From the NCBI GenBank assembly GCA_902591315.1, contig CACJAI010000001.1:100402-164401 (forward strand): DNA of 64,000 nucleotides, in the 5' to 3' direction. The translations under genes and the position numbers were made by a program. Numbering within the stretch: position 1 is the stretch's first letter; each line of letters begins with the position of its first letter. The notes under the pieces were generated by a model. The model worked only from the letters and a program-made list of their open reading frames with translations, did not search any database and was not told the origin of the DNA. This stretch comes from an uncultured Alphaproteobacteria bacterium (GTDB taxonomy: Bacteria > Pseudomonadota > Alphaproteobacteria > HIMB59). Of the stretch, positions 30,297-39,432 are shown piece by piece.

Positions 30297-31491
30297 TTTT
30301 TTTCAAGTAAAAAAAAAGTCAAAATTATCAAATGCTCGACTTGGATTAATTAATACATCACACGGTAAAATCAATACACCTTCATTTATTTTTTGTGGTA
30401 CCAAGGCCACTGTCAAATCTGTACTCCCCTCTCAATTAAAATTAGCAAGAACACAAATTATTCTTTCAAATACATACCATTTAATGCTTCAACCTGGTTC
30501 AGAGATCATATCAAAAGAAGGGGGTTTACAAAGTTTTACTGATTGGAATGGACCAATGATGACTGACAGCGGGGGATATCAAATATTTTCACTAGGATAT
30601 GGGTCAGTTTCAGAGGAAATTAAAGGAAAAAATAATAATGCAAAGAGAAAATCTCTCATAAAAATAACTGAGGATGGTGCATCATTTAGAAATTATATAA
30701 ATGGAGATAAAGTATTCTTATCACCTGAGAGATCAATTGAATTACAACGTGACTTTGGCGCTGATCTAATTTTTGTCTTAGATGAATGTACGCCTTTTAA
30801 TGTCTCAAAAAAATATACAGAAAAGTCTATGTACATGAGTCATCGCTGGGCAGAAAGATGTATGAATTCTTTCGACTCAAAATTCAAAAAGTATAACTCA
30901 ACCTTTGGTTCCTCAGGAAAACAGTCACTATATGGTATAATACAAGGAGGTGTTTATGAGGATTTAAGAAAGATTGCTTGTGAAGAAACATGCTCAAAAA
31001 ATTTTGATGGACTTGCAATAGGTGGCTCTTTGGGGAGTACAAAAAATCAGATGTACGATATCTTTTCTATCTGTGAAAATTATATAGATAAATCAAAACC
31101 TATTCATATTCTAGGAATTGGAGGACTAGATGATATTTTGCATGGTGTAAGTTCTGGATATGACACATTTGATTGTGTATCACCAACAAGGATTGCTAGA
31201 CATGGTATTATGATGTCAAAACTAAGTAGTAAAGGAATTAATTTAAACAACTCAAAATTTAAAGACGATCATTCTAGTATTGATGATGGATGTGAATTAC
31301 AGGAAATAAATAAATTTTCAAAATCTTATATTCATCATTTGTTTAAAGCTAATGAGATGCTCGGTATGACCATTTTATCAATATATAATATTTGGTTTAT
31401 GAATAAGTTTTTTGAAGAAATAAGATCATCTATAAATGAGGATAGATTTGAAGAGTATAAGAATAAAATTTTGTCTAATTTAGTCGAATAA
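30289..31491 (+). CDS. tgt: tRNA-guanine transglycosylase with degenerate zinc site
   Basis: Exchanges G34 of GUN-anticodon tRNAs for a queuosine precursor. Active-site blocks are present: [27 protein letters not shown] and [13 protein letters not shown] (most family members read VLPTRxGRxG). Aligned without gaps to the usual CxCxxC...H zinc motif, only the first Cys remains (Cys335); the others are Leu337 and Ile340, although [14 protein letters not shown] with the His is kept. Length 400, start TTG 30289. It converges on the CobT-like gene with a 12-nt overlap. Confidence 0.93.
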   Translation: MTNFFQVKKKSKLSNARLGLINTSHGKINTPSFIFCGTKATVKSVLPSQLKLARTQIILSNTYHLMLQPGSEIISKEGGLQSFTDWNGPMMTDSGGYQIFSLGYGSVSEEIKGKNNNAKRKSLIKITEDGASFRNYINGDKVFLSPERSIELQRDFGADLIFVLDECTPFNVSKKYTEKSMYMSHRWAERCMNSFDSKFKKYNSTFGSSGKQSLYGIIQGGVYEDLRKIACEETCSKNFDGLAIGGSLGSTKNQMYDIFSICENYIDKSKPIHILGIGGLDDILHGVSSGYDTFDCVSPTRIARHGIMMSKLSSKGINLNNSKFKDDHSSIDDGCELQEINKFSKSYIHHLFKANEMLGMTILSIYNIWFMNKFFEEIRSSINEDRFEEYKNKILSNLVE

Positions 31492-33270
31492 TGACTCTAT
31501 TTTTTCAAACATAATTCCACCTAACTCTTCTACATCATGAATGGTAATTGCTTTACTGTAATACTGACCTACGTTATGACCTATACCGATTGCTAATAGT
31601 TCAATGTTTGATTTCTCTTCAATCGCAAGAATAGTACTTTTGAGGTGTTTTTCTAAATAATTACTATTGTTTACAGACAGAGTTGAGTCATCTACGGGGG
31701 CGCCATCAGATATAACAATTAGTATTTTCCTACTTTCAGGCCTTTTCGAAATTCTAGAACTAGCCCAAAGAAGTGCTTCACCATCAATATTTTCTTTTAA
31801 TAGACCCTCTTTTAACATTAGGCCTAAATTTATTTTGGATTTTTTTGAGTTTTGGTCAGCAGATTTATAAATTATATGTCTTAGGTCATTAAGTCTTCCA
31901 GGATTTTTCTGCTTTCCATTTTTGAGCCAATGCTCTCGAGTTTTTCCACCTTTCCATGCTTTTGTTGTGAAACCAAGAATTTCAACTTTGATTTTGCATT
32001 TTTCTAAAGTAGCGGCTATCATATCAGTTGTTAAAGCAGCTATCATAATAGGTTTTCCTCTCATTGATCCTGAATTATCAATTAACAAAGTTACGGTTGT
32101 ATCTTCAAATTTAATTTCTTTTTCTTTTTTAAAAGAGAGAGAACTATTTGAATTAGTTATAACTCTGGTAAGTTTTGAAGTATCTAGAACACCTTCGTCT
32201 AAATCAAAATTCCATGACCTATTTTGTTTTGATTGAAGCTTTCGATACAATTTATTTGCTAATCTTGATATTTGCTTTTGATATAAATCACATTTTTCAT
32301 CGAGTTGCCTTCTTAGGGCCACTAACTCTTCATGATCACATAGTTTAATTGCTTCTATGATTTCATCATATTGATTAGTAGCTGCTTTATAATTTTGATT
32401 AAGGTTTCTATAGCTATCAATTGACTTAAATATATCTTCAATTTGTTGGTCTGAAATTTCAATATCGATCTCTTCTCCTTGAACACTAGATTGACTATTA
32501 TCTGAGTCATTTTCTGGAGTATGCATATTTTCCTCTAATTGGCTTTCTTCAGGTTTTTGGGCTTGATTTTCTTCTTGGTTTTGTTGTTGATTAAAATCCT
32601 CTTCATCATTTCCCTCATCGAGATCTTTATCATCTGGTTGGCTTTCATCCTCAACCGATGGAAAAATAATTCTGAGTAAATCTACCGATAAGTTTAAATA
32701 TTCTTTTTGGTCTTGAATATTCTGAGATAATTTTTGAAGTGTGTTATAAAATTTTGATATGTTGTCTTTAGAAGTTATATTTTTTAAATGATTATTATTT
32801 GATTTCCACATTTTACTGTTTACTAAATCAATGAAAAAATGCGTTAAGGTAAAATAAAATAAATCTTTAGAGTCTTTTTGTTTTTTTAATTTTAATACCT
32901 CTAATCTTTTAAACCATTTATTCTCAATGTTTTTTATAATACCTTTGAAAGGCTTTGAGCCATATGTCTCATATCGTAAACGCTCTAAGAAAATTATTTC
33001 TTCTCTAATATCAATATTTTTAGATGTTATTTGATTTAATAATTTTTCATCATGGTATTTTTTTTTAAGAGCAAATGAGTCTGCTGCACCACGCATATCC
33101 TCATAATTGAAAATATTTGAGATTGAAGGAAGGTTTAAAGTATCATCTTTCTCTAAAACAATATTTGAATTTACATTTATTTTTAATTCTTTGTTTTCCG
33201 ATATGGTTTTATTAACAGAGTTAAGTGTATTTGAAATTTGCCTGGGAATATTTAGTTGTTTCTCGGACAA
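31480..33270 (-). CDS. cobT: CobT-like VWA-domain protein
   Basis: 596 residues. A helical N-terminal half is followed by a Glu/Asp/Gln-rich stretch (about residues 215-280) and a C-terminal von Willebrand A domain with a MIDAS motif, [13 protein letters not shown] (Asp near residue 397). This is the architecture of CobT, the co-chaperone partner of the AAA+ protein CobS in aerobic cobaltochelatase. The catalytic subunit CobN is not in the window. It follows cobS immediately on the same strand. Confidence 0.87.
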   Translation of the reverse strand: MSEKQLNIPRQISNTLNSVNKTISENKELKINVNSNIVLEKDDTLNLPSISNIFNYEDMRGAADSFALKKKYHDEKLLNQITSKNIDIREEIIFLERLRYETYGSKPFKGIIKNIENKWFKRLEVLKLKKQKDSKDLFYFTLTHFFIDLVNSKMWKSNNNHLKNITSKDNISKFYNTLQKLSQNIQDQKEYLNLSVDLLRIIFPSVEDESQPDDKDLDEGNDEEDFNQQQNQEENQAQKPEESQLEENMHTPENDSDNSQSSVQGEEIDIEISDQQIEDIFKSIDSYRNLNQNYKAATNQYDEIIEAIKLCDHEELVALRRQLDEKCDLYQKQISRLANKLYRKLQSKQNRSWNFDLDEGVLDTSKLTRVITNSNSSLSFKKEKEIKFEDTTVTLLIDNSGSMRGKPIMIAALTTDMIAATLEKCKIKVEILGFTTKAWKGGKTREHWLKNGKQKNPGRLNDLRHIIYKSADQNSKKSKINLGLMLKEGLLKENIDGEALLWASSRISKRPESRKILIVISDGAPVDDSTLSVNNSNYLEKHLKSTILAIEEKSNIELLAIGIGHNVGQYYSKAITIHDVEELGGIMFEKIESLFD

Positions 33271-34227
33271 TTAGATATCAATTGCAAAGGTTCTTTGGAA
33301 ATATTCTTTATATATATCTATTTCACTTTCGTCACATTTATTCAAAAAAGTAAACTTCAAAGAGTTTTTAATATCTTTAATAATTTTATAATTTTCTGCC
33401 CACATAATTACAGTTCTAGGGCTCATGACAATAGATATATCTTTTTGTTCAAAACCTTTTCTTGTTAAATTTGCCATTTGAACCATAGAAGCTATTAATT
33501 TCTTCTCTTCATTGTTTGCAGAAACTTTTTTTGAAATAATTTCTATTTCTTTATCCTCATCAAGGTAGTTTAATTTTGCAACTATATTCCATCTGTCCAT
33601 TTGACCTTGATTGATCTGATTTGTTCCATGATAAATCCCAGAGGTATCCCCAAGACCTACTGTGTTAGCAGTAGCAAATAGCCTAAAATAAGGATGAGGT
33701 GAGAGAACTTTACTTTGGTCAAGAAGAGTTAACTTTCCCTCAGCTTCAAGTATTCTTTGAATGACAAACATTACATCTGGTCGACCTGCATCGTATTCGT
33801 CAAAAACTAAAGAAACGTTATTTTGAAATGCCCAAGGAAGGATACCTTCCTGAAATTCTGTTACTTGTTTGTTATCTTTTAAAACTATTGCATCTTTACC
33901 AATAAGATCGATTCTCGATACATGACTATCTAAGTTAACTCTTATGCAAGGCCAATTTAATCTTGCACAAACTTGTTCAATATGAGAGGACTTTCCAGTT
34001 CCATGCAAACCTTGTAAGAAAACTCGTTTATTGAATTTTAGACCAAGCAAAATAGCTATCGTTGTACTTTCATCAAAAACGTAGTTTGTATCTAATTTAG
34101 GGCAATATTCAGTAGCTTCATTAAATTTTGGAACTTTTATATCTGTTTGAATGCCAAAGACTTCTTTGGATGATACATCAGAAATTTGTAAATTATCCTT
34201 TTTTTTAAGAGCCTCGATTTTATTCAT
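33271..34227 (-). CDS. cobS: CobS-like AAA+ ATPase (MoxR-type)
   Basis: 318 residues. Walker A is GLHGTGKS (residues 73-80), Walker B is SLVFDEYDAGRPD, and a sensor region has LFATANTVGLGD. It matches CobS, which with CobT forms a ring chaperone that drives metal insertion by CobN. It overlaps the J-domain gene by 4 nt upstream and abuts cobT downstream, the usual alphaproteobacterial order. Other clients than a chelatase are possible. Confidence 0.9.
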   Translation of the reverse strand: MNKIEALKKKDNLQISDVSSKEVFGIQTDIKVPKFNEATEYCPKLDTNYVFDESTTIAILLGLKFNKRVFLQGLHGTGKSSHIEQVCARLNWPCIRVNLDSHVSRIDLIGKDAIVLKDNKQVTEFQEGILPWAFQNNVSLVFDEYDAGRPDVMFVIQRILEAEGKLTLLDQSKVLSPHPYFRLFATANTVGLGDTSGIYHGTNQINQGQMDRWNIVAKLNYLDEDKEIEIISKKVSANNEEKKLIASMVQMANLTRKGFEQKDISIVMSPRTVIMWAENYKIIKDIKNSLKFTFLNKCDESEIDIYKEYFQRTFAIDI

Positions 34228-34733
34228 TTTTTGTATCTTTCAATTAAGTAGTTATATGCTTCTACTATTTCTCTAAATTTATCAATAACTTTTTTACTAT
34301 CACCCTTTACATCTGGATGATGCTCTTTGACTAGTTCTTTATACCTTTTCTTTATCAATTTTAAGTCTGTATTAATATCTAATTTTAAAATACTGAGGGA
34401 TTTTAACAATTTGTTTGATTGAGGCTGAAATCCAGCAGGGTTATCAAATGTGCCCATATCCTCACCATTGATCGTAAAATTATAAAACTTCCTCCCCGAT
34501 CCAAAAGAGCTTGTGGGTCTTCTCCATATGGTGTCAAAACGAATATCGTTTTCAATTTCATTTGCATCCATTTTCTTATGGTAATTCCACTTTTTGTTAA
34601 ACTCTTTAATATGTTCAATACAAAACCACTGATAATTACCTAAATTATCATAGTCTAAAGGTGCTTTATAAACACCTTCCTCTTTACAATTTGGATGATT
34701 ACATAAATTTTCTATTTTATTTTTTTTATTCAT
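34224..34733 (-). CDS. J-domain protein linked to CobS
   Basis: 169 residues. The C-terminal J domain (about residues 112-168) contains the HPD tripeptide at 139-141 (KEHHPDVKGD). The N-terminal part has Cys/His pairs (CNHPNC, WFCIEH) suggesting a small zinc-binding fold. It stimulates a DnaK-type chaperone; which client it serves is unknown. It is first in the J-protein/cobS/cobT operon and starts 13 nt from the divergent bolA. Confidence 0.87.
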   Translation of the reverse strand: MNKKNKIENLCNHPNCKEEGVYKAPLDYDNLGNYQWFCIEHIKEFNKKWNYHKKMDANEIENDIRFDTIWRRPTSSFGSGRKFYNFTINGEDMGTFDNPAGFQPQSNKLLKSLSILKLDINTDLKLIKKRYKELVKEHHPDVKGDSKKVIDKFREIVEAYNYLIERYKK

Positions 34734-34746
34734 TTAAGATTTAATT

Positions 34747-35004
34747 ATGAATTTAAATAATATTAAAATCCTTTTACAAGATATTAGCGAATTTGAAATT
34801 TTAGAAATTATTAACAACAGTGAAAAACATATGGGACATGCTGGTGTAGAAAATACATCAACCATGTTAACTCATGTAGAGCTCAGAATATTGAATAAAA
34901 ATAATCTGAAAAAAATAGATATTCATAGAACAATTCATGAAAAATTAGAGTCAGTTTTTAAATCTGGCCTACACTCCCTAGAAATAAAAATATTAAATAG
35001 ATAG
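34747..35004 (+). CDS. bolA: BolA family protein
   Basis: 85 residues with the BolA fold signature: HVELRILNKNNLKKIDIHRTIHEKL and a conserved His. BolA proteins pair with monothiol glutaredoxins in Fe-S/redox handling or act in stress and envelope control. Divergent from the J-domain/cobS operon across only 13 nt, the usual alphaproteobacterial arrangement. Its 3' end overlaps the CNNM gene by 12 nt. Confidence 0.85.
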   Translation: MNLNNIKILLQDISEFEILEIINNSEKHMGHAGVENTSTMLTHVELRILNKNNLKKIDIHRTIHEKLESVFKSGLHSLEIKILNR

Positions 35005-36237
35005 CTTAACCTTATTGATTTTGTTAATTGATCTAGAGATAATTTGCAATTTTACATCCTCAATGTAGAAAACCTTTCCAACTTTAGGGATTTCTTTTGC
35101 TAAATCATGAATTAAGCCTGATAATGTTACAAATTGATCAGGTAAGTTGATATCCAGACTTCTATTAATTTCTCTTACACTAGCATTTCCATTAAATAAA
35201 TAATTATTAGAGTCAATTTTCTCTAGATATGTTTCATCAGTGTCAGTTTCATCAAAAATTTCTCCAATTATTTCTTCAATAATATCTTCTAATGTAATTA
35301 AGCCTTGTATTTCTCCATATTCATCTACTATTAAAGCCATATGTTCTCTAGAAGATTTAAAATCAATAAGTTGTTTCATCGCAAGTTTGTTTTGGGGAAT
35401 AAAAACTGGCTGAAAAGTATTTCTTTCGATACTTTCATTTGACTCCTCTAAAGAGGAGTCTTTTAAAAAATCTCTGATATCTATAATTCCAACCAGATTA
35501 TTAAAATCTCCCTTTATAACTGGTATTCTTGTGAATGTTGATGAACTTATAGCTTTAAAATTTTGTTTATAAGGATCATTTAGGTTAATGAATAGAATTT
35601 CATTTCTGTGAGTCATTAGCTCATCAACTTTTAATTTTTTTAACTCAAGAATATTACTCATATAATCAGCCTCATATTCACCATCTTTTGAGTATTGTTT
35701 TTTTAGTTGAACAGCACCTTCAAACTCCTCTTCTATAATTTTTGATTGGTCTGCATTTAAATTTAATCCAATTAATTTAATAATTTTGTTAGAAACTTTA
35801 TTAATGAGATTTACAATTGGTTTAATTAATTTTGTGTAAAAGTAAAAAAACTTAGAAACTTTAAGTGCAAAAGTCATCGGTTTGTTAATTGCGAAAATTT
35901 TGGGAGTAACTTCTGAAAATATAACAATCATTAATGTCATAAAAATTGTAGCAACGGAAACTCCTAAACCACCAAATTCTGAAACAAGCAATTCTGTCAT
36001 TAAAGCTGTAGCTAAAATATTAAATAGGTTATTAGCAAGTAAGATTCCCGTAATAAATTCATCTTTGAATTCTTTAATTTTTAAAATGAAATTCGCATTT
36101 TTAGCTCCTTTATCTTTTTGTCTGTGAGCTCGCTGTTTCGATACTGCAGTTAAAGCAGTTTCCGAACCAGAGGAAAGGGCCGATAATATGAGTAAGACAA
36201 TTATCGCTAAAATTTTTATAATAACAATTAAAGTCAT
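34993..36237 (-). CDS. CNNM/CorC (HlyC) family transporter-like membrane protein
   Basis: 414 residues. An N-terminal DUF21 domain has about four membrane segments (SALSSGSETALTAVSKQRAH). Two CBS domains follow at about residues 195-320 (VDELMTHRNEILFI; ALIVDEYGEIQGLITLEDI), and a CorC/HlyC domain ends the protein. Members move or sense Mg2+/Co2+; older annotations as hemolysin are misleading. It follows aroB with a 1-nt overlap, a common alphaproteobacterial linkage. Confidence 0.9.
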   Translation of the reverse strand: MTLIVIIKILAIIVLLILSALSSGSETALTAVSKQRAHRQKDKGAKNANFILKIKEFKDEFITGILLANNLFNILATALMTELLVSEFGGLGVSVATIFMTLMIVIFSEVTPKIFAINKPMTFALKVSKFFYFYTKLIKPIVNLINKVSNKIIKLIGLNLNADQSKIIEEEFEGAVQLKKQYSKDGEYEADYMSNILELKKLKVDELMTHRNEILFINLNDPYKQNFKAISSSTFTRIPVIKGDFNNLVGIIDIRDFLKDSSLEESNESIERNTFQPVFIPQNKLAMKQLIDFKSSREHMALIVDEYGEIQGLITLEDIIEEIIGEIFDETDTDETYLEKIDSNNYLFNGNASVREINRSLDINLPDQFVTLSGLIHDLAKEIPKVGKVFYIEDVKLQIISRSINKINKVKLSI

Positions 36238-37289
36238 TATTTTATTCGATTTAGAATAGATTTAAGATCTCTAATTAAAATCTTTTTTATAAAACCTCCA
36301 TTTTTTCCAATGAGAACAATATTAACATCTTTGTTTATAACTTTTTTATCAAAAGCAATTTTTTTTATTAATGATGGAATAGTTTTTTTATTTACATATT
36401 TGCTGTAATTAATAGGTAAATTATATTTTTTTAAAATTTTAATTAAACTATCAACTCTTTTAGGATAGTAATTTAATAAACTAGAAATTTTTAACTCTAA
36501 AATCATTCCTAATGATATTGCCTCTCCATGTTTTAGATTACCTTTATAAAAATTTGAATTTTCAATAGCATGACCAATAGTGTGTCCAAAATTCAGAATT
36601 GCTCTAGAATTTTTAGATTTTAATTTTTCTCTAAAATCACTGATATATTTAATTTTAGAGTTAATTGAAAGTTTAATAATTTTATTTATGTCACCCTTGG
36701 ATCCCTTAATTAGAAGCTTATGAAGTTGCTTTGAATGAATAAGGCTATATTTTATTATTTCTGCATATCCACATGCAATTTCCCTTTTTGGTAAACTTTT
36801 TAGAAAATCTGAACATATAAATACTTTTTTTGGTAGATAAAAAGTTCCAATTAAATTTTTACCAAATTTGCTATTAATCCCTGTCTTACCACCAATTGAA
36901 CTATCTACCATTGCTAAAAGAGAGGTGGGTATCATTACGTGCTCAACCCCTCTTAATATCGTGGATGCTAAAAAACCTGAGAGGTCTCCTAGTGTTCCAC
37001 CACCAAAAGAGTAAATTATAGTTTTACGTTGAACTCCTAATTTAATCATTTTCTCAATAAAAATCGAATAGTTCTCTAAATTTTTAATTTTCTCATGGCC
37101 CTGAATAACAAAACATCTTTTGGGAAATTTTATTAAAAGTTTTTTAATTAATGTATTTTTTAAAATATTCCTATCAAATATTAAAATATCGAGATTTGAA
37201 ATATTATTAATTAATTTTTTTTCTAATTGAGCTATTTTTAAAAATTCAATTTCATGTATTCGTTTATCAATTATATTTCTTATCTTCAT
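36237..37289 (-). CDS. aroB: 3-dehydroquinate synthase
   Basis: NAD- and zinc-dependent second enzyme of the shikimate pathway, 350 residues. Blocks: IIYSFGGGTLGDLSGFLAST, IPTSLLAMVDSSIGGKTGIN, CGYAEIIKYSLI and LNFGHTIGHAIEN with zinc-ligand His residues. It overlaps aroK by 4 nt. Confidence 0.95.
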   Translation of the reverse strand: MKIRNIIDKRIHEIEFLKIAQLEKKLINNISNLDILIFDRNILKNTLIKKLLIKFPKRCFVIQGHEKIKNLENYSIFIEKMIKLGVQRKTIIYSFGGGTLGDLSGFLASTILRGVEHVMIPTSLLAMVDSSIGGKTGINSKFGKNLIGTFYLPKKVFICSDFLKSLPKREIACGYAEIIKYSLIHSKQLHKLLIKGSKGDINKIIKLSINSKIKYISDFREKLKSKNSRAILNFGHTIGHAIENSNFYKGNLKHGEAISLGMILELKISSLLNYYPKRVDSLIKILKKYNLPINYSKYVNKKTIPSLIKKIAFDKKVINKDVNIVLIGKNGGFIKKILIRDLKSILNRIK

Positions 37290-37792
37290 TGGTTTAAATG
37301 TTCTAATATAGTCTTAATAGTTTTTTGAGTATTACTGGTTGCATTAATAGTAAAATCAGAAGTTTCATTGTAAATTTCTTTTCTATCATTGAAAAGTATT
37401 TTTATGTTTTTCTCAACATTATTTTTTAATAGGGGCCTATTTTTATTTCTAGAAGTTCTTTTAATTAAAGTCTCTAAATCACATTTCAAATATATATTGA
37501 ATGTTTGATTTAAAAGGTCTTTATTTTTTAAAACTATTCCTCCACCGGTAGATACAACAATTTTTTTCTTCAAAATCAATTTTTTGAATATAGATCTTTC
37601 TAATTTTCTAAAATACTCTTCACCGTTTTTGTTAAATATGTCCTTTATTTTTGATTGACTTTCTATTTCAATTTGTTCATCGGTATCATAAAAATCAAAT
37701 TTTAAGTAGTCAGATAATGCCCGACCAATTGTAGATTTTCCTGAGCCTGGCATACCAATCACACATATTTTTTCAAATTTTTTTTTCACCAT
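37286..37792 (-). CDS. aroK: Shikimate kinase
   Basis: 168 residues. The P-loop is GMPGSGKST, the shikimate-binding Asp is in FYDTDEQIE, and the second substrate motif is VSTGGGIVL. It phosphorylates shikimate; lies upstream of aroB in the same transcript. It is divergent from the microprotein/xerD/accA run across 54 nt. Confidence 0.94.
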   Translation of the reverse strand: MVKKKFEKICVIGMPGSGKSTIGRALSDYLKFDFYDTDEQIEIESQSKIKDIFNKNGEEYFRKLERSIFKKLILKKKIVVSTGGGIVLKNKDLLNQTFNIYLKCDLETLIKRTSRNKNRPLLKNNVEKNIKILFNDRKEIYNETSDFTINATSNTQKTIKTILEHLNQ

Positions 37793-37821
37793 TGTTATTT
37801 GATATGTTTTAAATATATAAT
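37792..37821 (+). promoter_or_regulatory. Candidate promoter for the microprotein-to-accA run
   Basis: TTGTTA (37792-37797), 18-nt spacer, consensus TATAAT (37816-37821). It lies between divergent aroK and the 43-codon gene at 37847, leaving a short AT-rich leader of about 20 nt without a Shine-Dalgarno sequence. The perfect -10 makes this the best promoter candidate by that element; AT richness lowers confidence. Confidence 0.42.
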
Positions 37822-37846
37822 ATGAAAAACCAATAAATTAATAATT

Positions 37847-37978
37847 ATGAGAAAAATAGCAATACTATCAGTGATAATTGTACTAATTTCATTATGTTTT
37901 GTTTTAATTAACTCCATAAAAATACCAGCACCAACAAAAGAAAAGGTATATGACATTCCAATAGATAAATTCACATGA
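37847..37978 (+). CDS. 43-residue single-pass membrane microprotein, function unknown
   Basis: A small gene: ATG 37847 to TGA 37978. The N-terminal 24 residues form one hydrophobic segment (IAILSVIIVLISLCFVLI) preceded by Arg-Lys. A short tail follows with IPAPTKEKVYDIPIDKF. The product is probably anchored in the inner membrane with the tail in the periplasm. The tail resembles a motif I associate with small conserved alphaproteobacterial proteins, but I cannot name the family. The stop overlaps the next start as ATGA, which supports real translation. Confidence 0.72.
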   Translation: MRKIAILSVIIVLISLCFVLINSIKIPAPTKEKVYDIPIDKFT

Positions 37979-39432
37979 AATATCTCATTTTTTTTTTGTT
38001 AATAATATTTCTCCCACTAAAGGCAGATGAAGTTAATGAGGAAATCATATTTCAAGAAAAATCATTCTCACAAAATAATATAATTTCATCAATTAAATCA
38101 GAAGAATCTCTTTTAAAACTTATTAACTCCACAGAAAATAATAATAATTTTTTTTACTCTTTATTTGATCCTTTAACAAATAATATTATTTATCCTGAAT
38201 ATTCAAATGAAAATGATTTTTTTTTCGAAAAAATAAATTTATTCAATAAAAAAAACTATAGATACCAAATTAACTCAAATTTATTTGAAAAAATTATTTT
38301 TGAAGAATTCCAAAACCCAAATAATAATGAATCATATTTAGCTTACTTATTTGACTCAAATCAATTTGATGAATTGTGTCGGTATTTATTTGTGTTGGAT
38401 AATAATCAAAAAAAATTTGATGATATTTTGATCTATAATATTCTATGCTTAATAAAAGATAATCAATTTGAGCAGATTAATTTTATAATTGAAATTTATG
38501 ATCAAAAAGAGTTTGATAAACTAAATACAAAATTTTTATTAGACTTTCTCAAAAATAATACAATTGAAATCAATTATAATTTAAGTGAATTAGGATTAAT
38601 TGATAAATATATTGCTTTAATTTCTGATGGTATAAAAGTTAATGTAGATGAAATTAATAATACTCTTGAATTAGAAATATATCTTAAATCAAATACAATA
38701 GATCTATATCAAATAAATTACCTTTTTAAAAATAGAGTCATAAACAAATCACAATATTTATCTATGTTAGAAATGCTTAAAGATAAGCCTAGTGAATTAA
38801 GAATGTATGAAGAAATGCAAAAAAATATTAATTATAATAAAAAACTTGAAATTTTAGAGAGCTATATTCCTTTATTACAACTAGATTTATATGATGTATC
38901 TAGATTAATAAATGATCAATTTAGTGAAATGAGAATTACCTCTAGAAACTTAAATTATATCAATGGTTTAATGCTTCTCTCGCTTTACGAAAATTCAAGT
39001 TTTTTAGAAAATTTGTTAATTTTATTGAAGGATGTGCCTAACGGTGTAATTGAAAATAATGATATAGCGACTGCATTAAAGAACTATTTGATTAAAAACT
39101 TTAATAATAAATACTATGCAGATAATAATGAGAATATAGATAGTCCTTTAATGAAATTTTTATTTTTAAATAGAAATATTAATTTTATAGAGAGCGATAA
39201 TCTAAAAAAGTTAGAGACAGATACAATTTCAGTTAATCCTGTTTACTTGGCGAGTTTAGCCGAAAATTTAAATTTGATTGACTCATATATATATTACGTC
39301 AATTTAAGTGAGAAATTTTATTCGATAAATGAATTCGATTTATACTTCTTAAATAATTACATCATAGATAATGAATATCTTAAAAATGAATTGATAAAAT
39401 TAGCCTTTAGAGCACATTTAATTAATTTATGA
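37975..39432 (+). CDS. Large secreted/periplasmic protein of unknown function
   Basis: 485 residues. A clear signal peptide (MKYLIFFLLIIFLPLKA) is followed by a mature part rich in Asn, Leu, Ile and acidic residues. The mature part is probably alpha-helical and repeat-like, with only one or two Cys and no enzyme motif I recognise. It is translated from ATGA overlap with the 43-residue gene and overlaps xerD by 4 nt, so the two unknowns and xerD-accA form one unit. Possibly an envelope structural or adaptor protein; this is inference. Confidence 0.78.
   Translation: MKYLIFFLLIIFLPLKADEVNEEIIFQEKSFSQNNIISSIKSEESLLKLINSTENNNNFFYSLFDPLTNNIIYPEYSNENDFFFEKINLFNKKNYRYQINSNLFEKIIFEEFQNPNNNESYLAYLFDSNQFDELCRYLFVLDNNQKKFDDILIYNILCLIKDNQFEQINFIIEIYDQKEFDKLNTKFLLDFLKNNTIEINYNLSELGLIDKYIALISDGIKVNVDEINNTLELEIYLKSNTIDLYQINYLFKNRVINKSQYLSMLEMLKDKPSELRMYEEMQKNINYNKKLEILESYIPLLQLDLYDVSRLINDQFSEMRITSRNLNYINGLMLLSLYENSSFLENLLILLKDVPNGVIENNDIATALKNYLIKNFNNKYYADNNENIDSPLMKFLFLNRNINFIESDNLKKLETDTISVNPVYLASLAENLNLIDSYIYYVNLSEKFYSINEFDLYFLNNYIIDNEYLKNELIKLAFRAHLINL

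Noticed and set aside
31922..32236. Plus-strand open frame of 104 codons inside the CobT-like gene
   Set aside because: It is the shadow of the conserved VWA domain on the opposite strand; no start signal or recognisable domain.
34993..36237. Hemolysin
   Set aside because: Architecture is DUF21 plus CBS pair plus CorC/HlyC, a metal-related membrane family; no toxin features.
37822..37836. ATG AAA AAC CAA TAA as a tiny leader peptide before the microprotein
   Set aside because: Only four codons, no attenuator-like stem or repeated regulatory codons.
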